17,984 nt of DNA from Deltaproteobacteria bacterium (GTDB lineage: Bacteria; Desulfobacterota; DSM-4660; Desulfatiglandales; HGW-15), in contig JAFDHB010000062.1 in assembly GCA_019308985.1 (NCBI GenBank), positions 1 to 17,984 on the forward strand, given 5' to 3'. A program made the position numbers and the translations under genes. The notes below the pieces were generated by a model. It searched no databases. It was not told the origin of the DNA and saw nothing but the letters and a program-made list of their open reading frames with translations. Numbering within the stretch: position 1 is the first letter of the stretch; each line of letters starts with the position of its first letter. Of the stretch, positions 7,913 through 14,233 are shown in pieces.

Positions 7913-8362
7913 TTACCGGCCAGGCCCCGGCCTCTTTCCCATTGAGCGGTGTGACCCTCTGCCGAACTTGAAGGAGGGGATCTTTGCCCTCTGTTCAGGC
8001 GTCAGGATCTTTCGGAATTCCAGGCGAAAGTCCGTCAACCTGTCTTCCATCTTTGCCCTCAGCTCGCGAATCTCCCTCTGCTTTGCCTTGATCTTTGCTC
8101 CATCGGGATCGTCTTCCATCCACAGGAGCTTCAGTTCCGTCCTTTTCTTGATCATCTCGTTCCGCAGGGGAAGAATATCATCCTTGAGGGATTGGCGCAG
8201 GGATTGGATCTTTCCCCTTTGCTCCTCGGTGAGGTTTACATCCTTGAGCCACGCTAACCTGTCACCTTTTCCGGTCCGTCCCGCTCCTGGACTGGCTGCT
8301 GCTGCCACGCCAGCCAAGAAGACGAAGAGAATCGAGATAGTGAGAATTGTCATCTTCTTCAT
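7913..8362 (-). CDS. Spy/CpxP/ZraP-like periplasmic protein with two LTxxQ motifs
   Basis: A 149-residue protein with a clear signal peptide (MKKMTILTISILFVFLAGVAA, cleavage near residue 22). The mature part is mostly charged helix and has LTEEQ at residues 44-48 and LTPEQ at 120-124, the hallmark pair of the Spy/CpxP/ZraP family, at the usual spacing and length. A perfect AAGGAGGTG ribosome-binding site precedes the ATG. Family members are periplasmic chaperones or stress sensors induced by misfolded proteins or metals. The histidine-rich metal site of ZraP is not obvious here, as only one His (138) is present near a basic, Gly-rich C-terminus (GRGSHRSMGKRPGPGR). A sigma-54-like promoter lies just upstream. 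It probably works with the adjacent export operon, whose adaptor carries similar motifs; that link is inference. Confidence 0.88.
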   Translation of the reverse strand: MKKMTILTISILFVFLAGVAAAASPGAGRTGKGDRLAWLKDVNLTEEQRGKIQSLRQSLKDDILPLRNEMIKKRTELKLLWMEDDPDGAKIKAKQREIRELRAKMEDRLTDFRLEFRKILTPEQRAKIPSFKFGRGSHRSMGKRPGPGR

Positions 8363-8394
8363 TGGTTTTCACCTCCTTTTCAAAAACTTGGATA

Positions 8395-8410
8395 TGCAGG
8401 GGTTGTGCCA
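8395..8410 (-). promoter_or_regulatory. Probable sigma-54 (-24/-12) promoter of the LTxxQ gene
   Basis: The minus strand reads TGGCACAACCCCTGCA. TGGCAC matches the -24 element perfectly, TGC matches the -12 element, and GG and GC are separated by exactly 10 bases as sigma-54 requires. Predicted start of transcription is near 8384, giving a leader of about 22 bases that contains the AAGGAGGTG site. The promoter overlaps a 15-base palindrome, GGTTGTG-C-CACAACC (8401-8415). Confidence 0.7.
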
Positions 8411-8493
8411 CAACCTCCTTGTCAGTATAACCTCCCGTGTTCCCAGCATTTTTCTTTAGTGGCATGTTCGGAGTATCGCTTAGGGAGGAAATG

Positions 8494-8533
8494 ATTGTCG
8501 AAACCAATTGCCGATTTCGACAATCTTGTCGAA
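8494..8533. promoter_or_regulatory. Candidate activator-binding site (TTGTCGAA dyad plus a half site)
   Basis: ATTGTCGAAA (8494-8503) and its exact reverse complement TTTCGACAAT (8515-8524) form a perfect 10-base dyad with an 11-base spacer, and a third TTGTCGAA follows at 8526-8533. The dyad centre is about 125 bases upstream of the start predicted from the sigma-54 promoter at 8395-8410, the usual distance for a bacterial enhancer-binding protein. The regulator is not encoded in this window. Confidence 0.55.
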
Positions 8534-8683
8534 CCTCAATGAAGGTTTTGCTTGAACAAAGGAGATCTCTCCTTTCTCTCTATTATACACTGATTCTGTG
8601 TTCACGGACTTTCACCCAAATCGGATGCTTCATATTTCCCGACCATGAATGAGAATGGAATAATGCAAAAGTTAGGGTAACTG

Positions 8684-8711
8684 TTGACAACAAGGCCCAG
8701 CACACTATAAT
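8684..8711 (+). promoter_or_regulatory. Sigma-70-type promoter for the amino-acid ABC operon
   Basis: TTGACA (8684-8689) and TATAAT (8706-8711), both perfect, are separated by 16 bases. Transcription would start near 8718, leaving an AT-rich leader of about 155 bases before the binding-protein gene. Apart from a possible AGATGG/CCATCT pairing across the leader, I see no known riboswitch structure in it. Confidence 0.72.
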
Positions 8712-8873
8712 TTATTTTCTAGATGGAGGGTCTTTGGCAAGGCATCTGATTTTGCGAGCTTCCACAAATTAATCATTTTTCTTATTTCATTTCATAGTAT
8801 CATTCGAAACCATCTAACCATTTTTTGGGGCATTTTCTTCCTTTTTCCGTAACCATAAATAGAGGAGGGGAAA

Positions 8874-9770
8874 ATGAAAAAGCAATTTGGCATCGGACTG
8901 GCTATCGTCATTGTCATGTTTTTTCTGGCAGCACCAATACTGGCAGACCAAACCATGGATCAGATCCTGAAGGCAGGCAAAATCAAAGTGGGCTTCAGAG
9001 AAGGGTCAATCCCTTTTGCCTTTGTTGATCCAAAAGTGGGAAAGCACGTAGGCTTTTCAGTCGATATGGCTGGCGAGTTGGCCAAATATTTGGGTATGCG
9101 GTTTGGCAAGAGAATAGAGATCGTGCCGCATACGGTTACACCCAAGACCCGCATCCCCATGGTGGTCAACGGTACTATTGATGTTGAGATGGGATCGACC
9201 ACTTATACCCAGAAACGTGAGGAGCAGGCCGACTTCAGTATGATCTTTTTCTTTTCCGAAACGACTTTTCTGGTGGCTAAGGACAGAGGCATCAAGAAGC
9301 TGGAGGATCTCAACGGCAAGCGGGTTGGAGCAGCCAGGGGGACTACCAATTTGAGGGCAGTCGAAGCCCTGGCCAAAGCTGGCGAATTCAAGCCCCGGGA
9401 TATCTTGGTAACTGAGACCCATCCCCAAGGGATGCTGGCCTTGAAGACCGGCAAGATAGATGCTTATTCAACCGACCGCAGCCTACTGGAAGGACTGCGC
9501 ATGAAGGATCAGCATCCTGAGAAATGGATGACCGTTCCCTTCGCCATTGCATACGAACCTTATGCCTATATCCTGCGTGAAGGCAACTCCGACTTCCGCG
9601 ATTTCCTCAACAATACTATTAGGTGGTCCATCAAGACCGGCAAGTTTTTTGAACTCTACGACAAGTGGATGGGTCCCAAAGGTGTTGTCCCTATCCCCAT
9701 GTCAAAGGCTTACAAGGACTACCTGGAGATGATGGTCTACCCCATGTCCGACGGCTGGTGGAAGAAGTAA
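8874..9770 (+). CDS. Amino-acid ABC transporter substrate-binding protein, Glu/Asp (GltI)-like
   Basis: A 298-residue periplasmic binding protein of family 3. It has an N-terminal signal peptide (MKKQFGIGLAIVIVMFFLAAPILA, cleavage near residue 24) and a GAGGAGGGG ribosome-binding site before the ATG. Diagnostic segments are IKVGFREGSIPFAFVD, TRIPMVVNGTIDVEMGSTT, REEQADFS, a GTTNLRAVEAL turn and GKIDAYSTDRSLLEG. NRIP..NGT.D.E.GSTT followed by R..Q..FS strongly resembles the glutamate/aspartate protein GltI and related acidic-amino-acid binders, more than histidine or cystine binders. It captures the ligand for the two permeases and ATPase that follow. The exact ligand is not proven. A racemase and a D-cysteine desulfhydrase-type gene further downstream make a D-amino acid or a sulfur analogue of aspartate worth considering. 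Confidence 0.92.
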   Translation: MKKQFGIGLAIVIVMFFLAAPILADQTMDQILKAGKIKVGFREGSIPFAFVDPKVGKHVGFSVDMAGELAKYLGMRFGKRIEIVPHTVTPKTRIPMVVNGTIDVEMGSTTYTQKREEQADFSMIFFFSETTFLVAKDRGIKKLEDLNGKRVGAARGTTNLRAVEALAKAGEFKPRDILVTETHPQGMLALKTGKIDAYSTDRSLLEGLRMKDQHPEKWMTVPFAIAYEPYAYILREGNSDFRDFLNNTIRWSIKTGKFFELYDKWMGPKGVVPIPMSKAYKDYLEMMVYPMSDGWWKK

Positions 9771-9789
9771 AGGTAAAATAGCTGATTTA

Positions 9790-9823
9790 AGAGAGAGCCT
9801 CAGGTCAGAGGACTCTCTCTTTA
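9790..9823 (+). terminator. Intercistronic stem-loop after the binding-protein gene
   Basis: AGAGAGAG-CCTC (9790-9801) pairs with GAGG-A-CTCTCTCT (9808-9820), 12 pairs with one bulged A and a 6-base loop, then TTTAT. It sits 20 bases after the binding-protein stop and before the permease gene. Such hairpins commonly protect or terminate part of the message, so that more binding protein than permease is made. I read it as a partial attenuator rather than a complete terminator. Confidence 0.55.
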
Positions 9824-9847
9824 TCCCCATAGGTTGAAATAGGGCAA

Positions 9848-10567
9848 ATGGGCTTTGCTTATGATTTTGATTGGGGAGTCCTATGGCGACAGCCATACGG
9901 AATCTGGTTGCTGCAAGGGATTTGGTTCACTCTGAAAATAGGATTTCTAGGCTGGATAATAGCCTTCTTCTGGGGCATTGTCATCGGTACTTTACGGGTG
10001 ACGCCCTGGCGCTTGCTGCGATTCTTTTCCACGGCTTATACTGAAGTCTTTCGTAACGTTCCCTTCCTGGTTCAATTATTCTTCTGGTATTACGCCGGGC
10101 CAATGTTGTTCGGCGAACACCTGGGGCGTCATATTAACCAGATCATGGGGCTCAACTATTATGTGGCCATCTTCGCATTAGGGCTATACACGGCTTCACG
10201 GGTAGCCGAACATATGCGAGCCGGGTTCGCCTCCATTAGCCGCGAGCAGTACCAGGCCGTCCTGTCTACCGGCATGACCCAATATCAAATGTACCGCCAT
10301 GTCATCATTCCTTACGCCCTGAGAATCATTATGCCGCCTTTGACAACCGAATTCCTGACCATTTTTAAGAACTCATCAATTGCTATGACTATTGGGGTAG
10401 CAGAGATAACATTCATGAGTTATCGCATCGACTCCGAAACTTTCCACGGCCTGGAAGCAACCACCGGAGCGATGTTGATTTACTTGGTCTTGGGGCTGAC
10501 CGTGGTACGACTAATGGGTATAGTCGAGTCCAAATTTAAGATACGTGGTATGATTGGAAGAGACTAA
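9848..10567 (+). CDS. Amino-acid ABC transporter permease 1 (His/Glu/Gln/opine family)
   Basis: A 239-residue inner-membrane protein with about five hydrophobic segments. The cytoplasmic coupling loop is clear: SISREQYQAVLSTGMTQYQMYRHVIIPYALR, followed by IIMPPLTTEFLTIFKNSSIA, as in GltJ/HisQ-type permeases. NVPFLVQLFFWYYAGP is the family's early conserved segment. A short AGGG lies just before the ATG. The stop codon TAA shares its last A with the ATG of the next permease, so the two are translationally coupled and should form a heterodimeric channel. It lies 77 bases after the binding-protein gene, across a hairpin. Confidence 0.93.
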   Translation: MGFAYDFDWGVLWRQPYGIWLLQGIWFTLKIGFLGWIIAFFWGIVIGTLRVTPWRLLRFFSTAYTEVFRNVPFLVQLFFWYYAGPMLFGEHLGRHINQIMGLNYYVAIFALGLYTASRVAEHMRAGFASISREQYQAVLSTGMTQYQMYRHVIIPYALRIIMPPLTTEFLTIFKNSSIAMTIGVAEITFMSYRIDSETFHGLEATTGAMLIYLVLGLTVVRLMGIVESKFKIRGMIGRD

Positions 10568-11223
10568 TGTTTGATGCTGTCGCTCGCAATATCTATTTTT
10601 TACTTGGCGGCTTTATGGTGACCCTCCAGTTGACTGCCTGCGCTTTGAGCGGAGGGATTGTTCTGGGGGCCTTGGTTGGTCTCGGACGGATAGCAAGAAG
10701 CAAATGGATCTACTACCCCGTAACCCTATATGTTAATTTCCTCCGCAACATACCGCTCATTCTGGTAATTTTCTGGTTCTATTTCATTATGCCCATCATC
10801 GCGGGAAGACCGATGAATCCTTTTCTTTCGGCGGTGATTTCATTCATCATTTTTGAAGCCACATATTTCGGGGAAATCTTTAGGGCCGGGTATCAGTCAA
10901 TCAGTAAAGACCTTATTGGCGCAGCTTACTCAACCGGTATGACTTACGCCCAGACAGCTCGCCATATCCTCATTCCCATCGCATTTAGGCGCATGCTACC
11001 CAGTTTGATTACCCAATCCATCGTCACTTTCCAGGACACCAGTCTGGCCTTTGTCATTGGGCTGCAGGAGTTTGTCCGGCGAACTTCTATTGTTGATAAC
11101 CTTGAGGTGCGCTCCATTGAGCTCTTTGGCTTCGTGGCTATTGTGTTTTTTGTTTTCTGTTTTACCGGGTCTAGAATTTCCCGTCATTTCGAAGAAAAGG
11201 GTAGAAGGACAGGGGTACTATGA
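10567..11223 (+). CDS. Amino-acid ABC transporter permease 2 (His/Glu/Gln/opine family)
   Basis: A 218-residue partner permease with about five membrane segments. It carries [20 protein letters not shown] and the coupling loop [32 protein letters not shown], then [22 protein letters not shown], a pattern seen in GltK/GlnP-type subunits. The start overlaps the preceding stop as TAATG, and its own stop overlaps the ATPase start as ATGA, so permease 1, permease 2 and the ATPase form a tight overlapping block that should be made in fixed ratio. Nothing in the sequence is truncated or unusual. Confidence 0.93.
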   Translation: MFDAVARNIYFLLGGFMVTLQLTACALSGGIVLGALVGLGRIARSKWIYYPVTLYVNFLRNIPLILVIFWFYFIMPIIAGRPMNPFLSAVISFIIFEATYFGEIFRAGYQSISKDLIGAAYSTGMTYAQTARHILIPIAFRRMLPSLITQSIVTFQDTSLAFVIGLQEFVRRTSIVDNLEVRSIELFGFVAIVFFVFCFTGSRISRHFEEKGRRTGVL

Positions 11224-11942
11224 TCGAAATAAAAAATGTTAGCAAGTGGTTTGGCGATTTTCAAGTGCTGACCGATATTAATGAAACCATAGAGAGGGGA
11301 CAGACCGTGGTTATTTGTGGTCCGAGCGGATCCGGGAAAAGCACTTTGCTTCGCTGTATTAATGGTCTGGAACCATACCAGAAAGGAGAAATTGTCGTAG
11401 ATGGTATTTCCCTGAGCGATTCCAAGACCAATCTTTATAAGCTCCGAGAGAATATCGGTATGGTCTTTCAACGGTTTGAACTTTACCCGCATATGACAGC
11501 CCTTCAGAACATCACATTGGCCCCCATGAAGGTGCGCAAGTGGTCAAAAGAAAAGGCCGAGGCAAAAGCCATGGAGCTACTTGACCGTGTCGGAATCCCT
11601 GAAAAGGCAAACGCTTACCCGGCGAACCTTTCCGGCGGCCAACAACAGCGAGTGGCCATCGCCCGCTCCTTGGCAATGGAACCCAAGTATATGATGTTTG
11701 ATGAACCAACCTCGGCCTTGGACCCAGAAATGATTCAAGAAGTCCTCGACGTCATGATTGACTTGGCCAAAGAGGGGATGACAATGATTGTGGTCACCCA
11801 TGAAATGGGCTTTGCCCGGGAAGTGGCCGATGAAATCATCTTCATGGATTTTGGAAAGATCGTCGAAAGGGGGACTTATGAGGAGTTCTTCAACAACCCC
11901 AAGAGTGAAAGGACCAAGGAATTTCTGAGACAAATACTCTAG
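11220..11942 (+). CDS. glnQ: Amino-acid ABC transporter ATP-binding protein (GlnQ/GltL-type)
   Basis: A 240-residue importer ATPase with Walker [10 protein letters not shown] (34-42), Q-loop [12 protein letters not shown] (Gln84), signature LSGGQQQR (137-144), Walker B YMMFDE (157-162), D-loop SALDPE and switch [11 protein letters not shown] (His194). THEM.FA.EV and [13 protein letters not shown] near the C-terminus are typical of polar amino-acid transporters. It begins inside the last codon of permease 2 (ATGA overlap) and is the last gene of the operon. The normal FELFPHMT family wording reads FELYPHMT here, a conservative change. Confidence 0.95.
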   Translation: MIEIKNVSKWFGDFQVLTDINETIERGQTVVICGPSGSGKSTLLRCINGLEPYQKGEIVVDGISLSDSKTNLYKLRENIGMVFQRFELYPHMTALQNITLAPMKVRKWSKEKAEAKAMELLDRVGIPEKANAYPANLSGGQQQRVAIARSLAMEPKYMMFDEPTSALDPEMIQEVLDVMIDLAKEGMTMIVVTHEMGFAREVADEIIFMDFGKIVERGTYEEFFNNPKSERTKEFLRQIL

Positions 11943-11948
11943 AAGGAC

Positions 11949-11968
11949 ATTGAGGGAGTAGTCTCAAT
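11949..11968 (+). other. Small stem-loop after the ABC operon
   Basis: ATTGAG (11949-11954) pairs perfectly with CTCAAT (11963-11968) across an 8-base loop, 7 bases past the ATPase stop. There is no T-run, so it may mark the operon end only weakly. Confidence 0.25.
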
Positions 11969-12019
11969 CGGGAATTTAGAACTTAGCGGCTTCGCCCCAA
12001 TTGGCCTCCGGCCCGCAGC

Positions 12020-12106
12020 GCGTATGCCGCAATAACAACGAGATGAAGCGCAACAGAGATCATTAGATCCCGCTCCACGGGAAATTGGACTTTTTACGAA
12101 GCCATC
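12020..12106 (-). repeat. MITE-like repeat, copy C (reversed, right half missing)
   Basis: Read on the minus strand it begins GATGGCTTCGTAAAAAGTC, continues CAATTTC, and later has TTGCGCTTCATCTCGTTG then TTATTGCGGCATACGC, matching the copies at 14384 and 17820. Between CAATTTC and TTGCG it has about 27 bases in place of 4, including a small hairpin TCCCG-CTCCA-CGGGA (12068-12082, plus strand). Beyond 12020 the sequence no longer follows the complete copy. Its outer end reaches to within about 10 bases of the racemase ATG. Confidence 0.75.
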
Positions 12107-12116
12107 ATAATTACAA

Positions 12117-12845
12117 ATGAAAGAGAAAGTAATTGGTATCTTGGGCGGTATGGGGCCCGAAGCAACCTTGGACTGCTTCGGAAAAATCATAAGGAATGCG
12201 GTGGCCCGGAGGGATCAAGACCATTTGCGAGTAATAGTAGACTCTAACCCAAAGGTGCCTGACCGCACTGCTGCTATTCTTGGGCATGGAGAATCGCCTA
12301 TCCCGGCCCTCATGGCTGGCGCCAGGGTTCTCGATCAGGCCGGGGCTGATTTTATCATTATTCCTTGTATTTCAGCACACTTCTTTCTGGACGAGCTTCG
12401 CAATCTGGTCAAGTTGCCTATCCTCTCTATGTTGGACGTTGTGGCAGAAGCCATTGAAAAGGGGTATCCCGAGATAAGAACCGTTGGCCTTATGGCCACT
12501 ACCGGCACTCTCCGTGGCGGGGTGTTTCAGCAGAGGTTGAAGGAAAGCAACGTAGAGACCATTGTGCCCGAAGAAGAGGTTCAACAAAAGGTTATGGCTG
12601 CCATATACGATATCAAGGATGCTCAACCTTCCCGCTCCCGAGCCGAGATTTCCGCTGAGCTGATCTCCGTGGCCGAAACCCTTATCAGCCGTGGTGCCCG
12701 GGCGATTATCGCTGGCTGCACCGAAATTCCCTTGGTCTTAAGCCAAGATCACCTCTCTGTCCCTTACTTCGACCCCCTGCTTCTCCTGGCTCGAGCCGCC
12801 ATCCGTCGGGCTGGCGGCAAGCCAAAAACACCCCCTTACTCCTGA
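12117..12845 (+). CDS. Aspartate/glutamate racemase-family protein
   Basis: A 242-residue cytoplasmic protein that opens KVIGILGGMGPEAT, the signature of the aspartate racemase/YgeA group. The two catalytic cysteines that act as acid and base are present: Cys84 in IIPCISAHFF and Cys201 in AGCTEIPL. The first motif is usually PCNTAH, so the Asn-Thr pair has become Ile-Ser, which might shift substrate choice. VGLMATTGTLRGGVFQQRL is the family's mid segment. The start is fixed: TAA lies in frame 9 bases upstream and no earlier start fits. There is no Shine-Dalgarno, and the upstream bases belong to the end of a repeat element. It lies between a Glu/Asp-type importer and a D-cysteine desulfhydrase-type gene, suggesting interconversion of an imported L/D amino acid. 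Whether Asp, Glu or another amino acid is the substrate is open. Confidence 0.88.
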   Translation: MKEKVIGILGGMGPEATLDCFGKIIRNAVARRDQDHLRVIVDSNPKVPDRTAAILGHGESPIPALMAGARVLDQAGADFIIIPCISAHFFLDELRNLVKLPILSMLDVVAEAIEKGYPEIRTVGLMATTGTLRGGVFQQRLKESNVETIVPEEEVQQKVMAAIYDIKDAQPSRSRAEISAELISVAETLISRGARAIIAGCTEIPLVLSQDHLSVPYFDPLLLLARAAIRRAGGKPKTPPYS

Positions 12846-12883
12846 TCGGTTCCAAGCTCACGAATAAGACAGATTCGCAGACA

Positions 12884-12912
12884 TGGACAGGAAAACAATA
12901 TCGGACTATACT
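12884..12912 (+). promoter_or_regulatory. Candidate sigma-70-type promoter for the D-cysteine desulfhydrase gene
   Basis: TGGACA (12884-12889) and TATACT (12907-12912), each 5 of 6 to consensus, are 17 bases apart. The start of transcription would be near 12919, about 47 bases before the ATG. The octamer GACAGGAA occurs twice 27 bases apart (12886-12893 and 12913-12920), flanking the spacer, and might be a regulator target. Confidence 0.5.
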
Positions 12913-12965
12913 GACAGGAATGCCAGACATATGTGCAATTTGTCGACTAATGAGGAGGGACACAA

Positions 12966-13964
12966 ATGAATCTTGCACGCTTTCCCCGGAGGAGGTACAC
13001 CGAAGGACAAACACCGATTGAAAGGCTTTCACGCTTATCTGAGGCTCTAGGCGGACCAACCATCTATATGAAACGGGATGACCTTCTTGGTCTTGCCGCT
13101 GGGGGAAACAAGACCCGGAAACTGGAGTTCTTGGTTGCCGACGCCCTGGCGCAGGGAGCTGACACTCTGATTACCTGCGGGGCTGTTCAGTCTAACCACT
13201 GTCGTCTCACCCTGGCCGCTGCGGCCAAGGAGGGATTGAAGTGTCGACTGCTGTTGGAGGAGCGTGTGCCCGGGAGCTACAATCCCAGAGCCAGCGGTAA
13301 TAACTTCCTGTTTCATTTAATGGGAGTAGAGAAGATCAAGGTTGTCCCAAGCGGCACTGATATGATGAAAGAAATGCTGGCGATGGAAGATGAGGTAGCC
13401 ATGGAAGGGCGCAAGGCTTATGTTATCCCTGGAGGGGGCTCGAATCCAATTGGTGCGTTAGGCTACGCGTCTTGCGCAGAAGAAATTTTGGCTCAAGCCT
13501 TTGACAAAGGGGTGAGAATTGATTGGGTTGTCTGCGCCAGCGGCAGCGCCGGGACCCATGCGGGGCTGGTAACCGGATTTTACGGCACCAACAGCGCCAT
13601 CCCGGTCGTCGGGATCAACGTTAGCCGCTCCAAGGAGGCCCAGGAGGAGCTGGTTTACAACCTGGTAAGAGAGACCGCTACCTACTTGGGCATCAAAGGC
13701 GAGATTTCGCGAGAGGCCGTACTGTGTTTCGAGGATTACGTGGGGCCGGGATATTCGCTCCCGACTCCTGAGATGACCGAAGCCGTCAAACTGGTGGCAA
13801 GAACCGAAGCGATCTTACTGGATCCCGTTTACACTGGTAAGGCCATGGCAGGACTCGTGGATTTGATTCGCAAAGGTCACTTTCACAAGGATCAGAACGT
13901 GCTTTTCGTACACACCGGAGGTTCCCCTGCACTTTATGCATATGTGGATACTTTCTTGAGCTGA
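12966..13964 (+). CDS. dcyD: D-cysteine desulfhydrase-type PLP enzyme (DcyD/ACC deaminase family)
   Basis: A 332-residue fold-type II PLP enzyme with GAGGAGGG before its ATG. Lys49 in AAGGNKTRKLEF should bind PLP; QSNHCR (Gln75-Arg80) is the substrate loop and SGSAGT (192-197) the phosphate-binding loop. Tyr263 (GYSLPTPE) and Tyr289 (DPVYTGK) match the paired tyrosines of the family. At the two positions where true ACC deaminases have Glu and Leu (Glu295 and Leu322 in the Pseudomonas enzyme), this protein has Thr290 and Thr317 (HTGGSPAL), the D-cysteine desulfhydrase pattern. The family reaction gives pyruvate, ammonia and sulfide from D-cysteine. The close relative L-cysteate sulfo-lyase (CuyA) gives sulfite instead and cannot be excluded. 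It follows the racemase gene by 120 bases, with its own likely promoter. Confidence 0.85.
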   Translation: MNLARFPRRRYTEGQTPIERLSRLSEALGGPTIYMKRDDLLGLAAGGNKTRKLEFLVADALAQGADTLITCGAVQSNHCRLTLAAAAKEGLKCRLLLEERVPGSYNPRASGNNFLFHLMGVEKIKVVPSGTDMMKEMLAMEDEVAMEGRKAYVIPGGGSNPIGALGYASCAEEILAQAFDKGVRIDWVVCASGSAGTHAGLVTGFYGTNSAIPVVGINVSRSKEAQEELVYNLVRETATYLGIKGEISREAVLCFEDYVGPGYSLPTPEMTEAVKLVARTEAILLDPVYTGKAMAGLVDLIRKGHFHKDQNVLFVHTGGSPALYAYVDTFLS

Positions 13965-14010
13965 CGATCCCTAGAGGAACCGGCAGAAGTCACAGGTCCT
14001 TTCCGGGGAT

Positions 14011-14028
14011 CGGGATCTGCAGATCCCG
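14011..14028. repeat. Perfect 18-base palindrome
   Basis: CGGGATCTGCAGATCCCG is its own reverse complement. An alternative pairing of TTCCGGGGATC (14001-14011) with GATCCCGGAA also exists, with one bulge. It lies 47 bases after the desulfhydrase stop, with no T-run following, so a terminator role is uncertain. Confidence 0.6.
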
Positions 14029-14089
14029 GAAGTGCTGAGGGCGTTTCATGCTTTGCCGCACAAAGCCTCTTGGAGCCTTACCTGCACCA

Positions 14090-14145
14090 TTCCAATTCAA
14101 AATTGGAAAGCCTTGGCCTGAGGAATAGGCCGGGTTCACGGCCCG
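14090..14145 (+). other. Cluster of three short stem-loops
   Basis: TTCCAATT-CAA-AATTGGAA (14090-14108) is a perfect 8-base stem with a 3-base loop. GGCCT/AGGCC (14115-14119 and 14127-14131) and CGGG/CCCG (14131-14134 and 14142-14145) follow at once. This could be a structured 3' end of the desulfhydrase message or a small RNA; I do not recognise a known riboswitch class. Confidence 0.3.
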
Positions 14146-14204
14146 AAGGAACAGATAGATCCGGTCCTATCAATCGTCTGCCCCCTCCGATGGGCGATTT
14201 TATG

Positions 14205-14233
14205 TTTACTCCCTTTTTGCATTTTGCTATACT
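14205..14233 (+). promoter_or_regulatory. Candidate promoter for the TRAP operon
   Basis: TTTACT (14205-14210, 4 of 6) and TATACT (14228-14233, 5 of 6) are spaced by 17 bases. Transcription from about 14240 would give a leader near 320 bases long that contains the whole MITE-like repeat. The -35 match is only moderate. Confidence 0.4.

Larger units (their letters stand above)
8363..8873. other. Divergent control region between the LTxxQ gene and the ABC operon
   Basis: This 511-base gap separates divergent genes. Nearest the LTxxQ gene lie its ribosome-binding site, a sigma-54-like promoter and a TTGTCGAA dyad. Nearest the ABC operon lie a sigma-70-type promoter and a 155-base leader. The stretch between about 8534 and 8680 shows nothing I can name. 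No coding sequence is supported. Confidence 0.6.

Noticed and set aside
7665..8459. 264-codon open frame on the plus strand over the LTxxQ gene
   Set aside because: It is antisense to a gene with clear signal peptide, LTxxQ motifs and perfect ribosome-binding site; its own translation looks like a shadow.
8733..8754. Possible sigma-54 promoter (TTGGCA...TTTTGC) before the ABC operon
   Set aside because: The distance between the GG and GC pairs is 16 or 11 bases depending on pairing, not 10; a perfect sigma-70-type promoter lies just upstream.
14011..14028. Rho-independent terminator of the desulfhydrase gene at the 18-base palindrome
   Set aside because: No T-run follows, and the palindrome has no loop; its role is left open.
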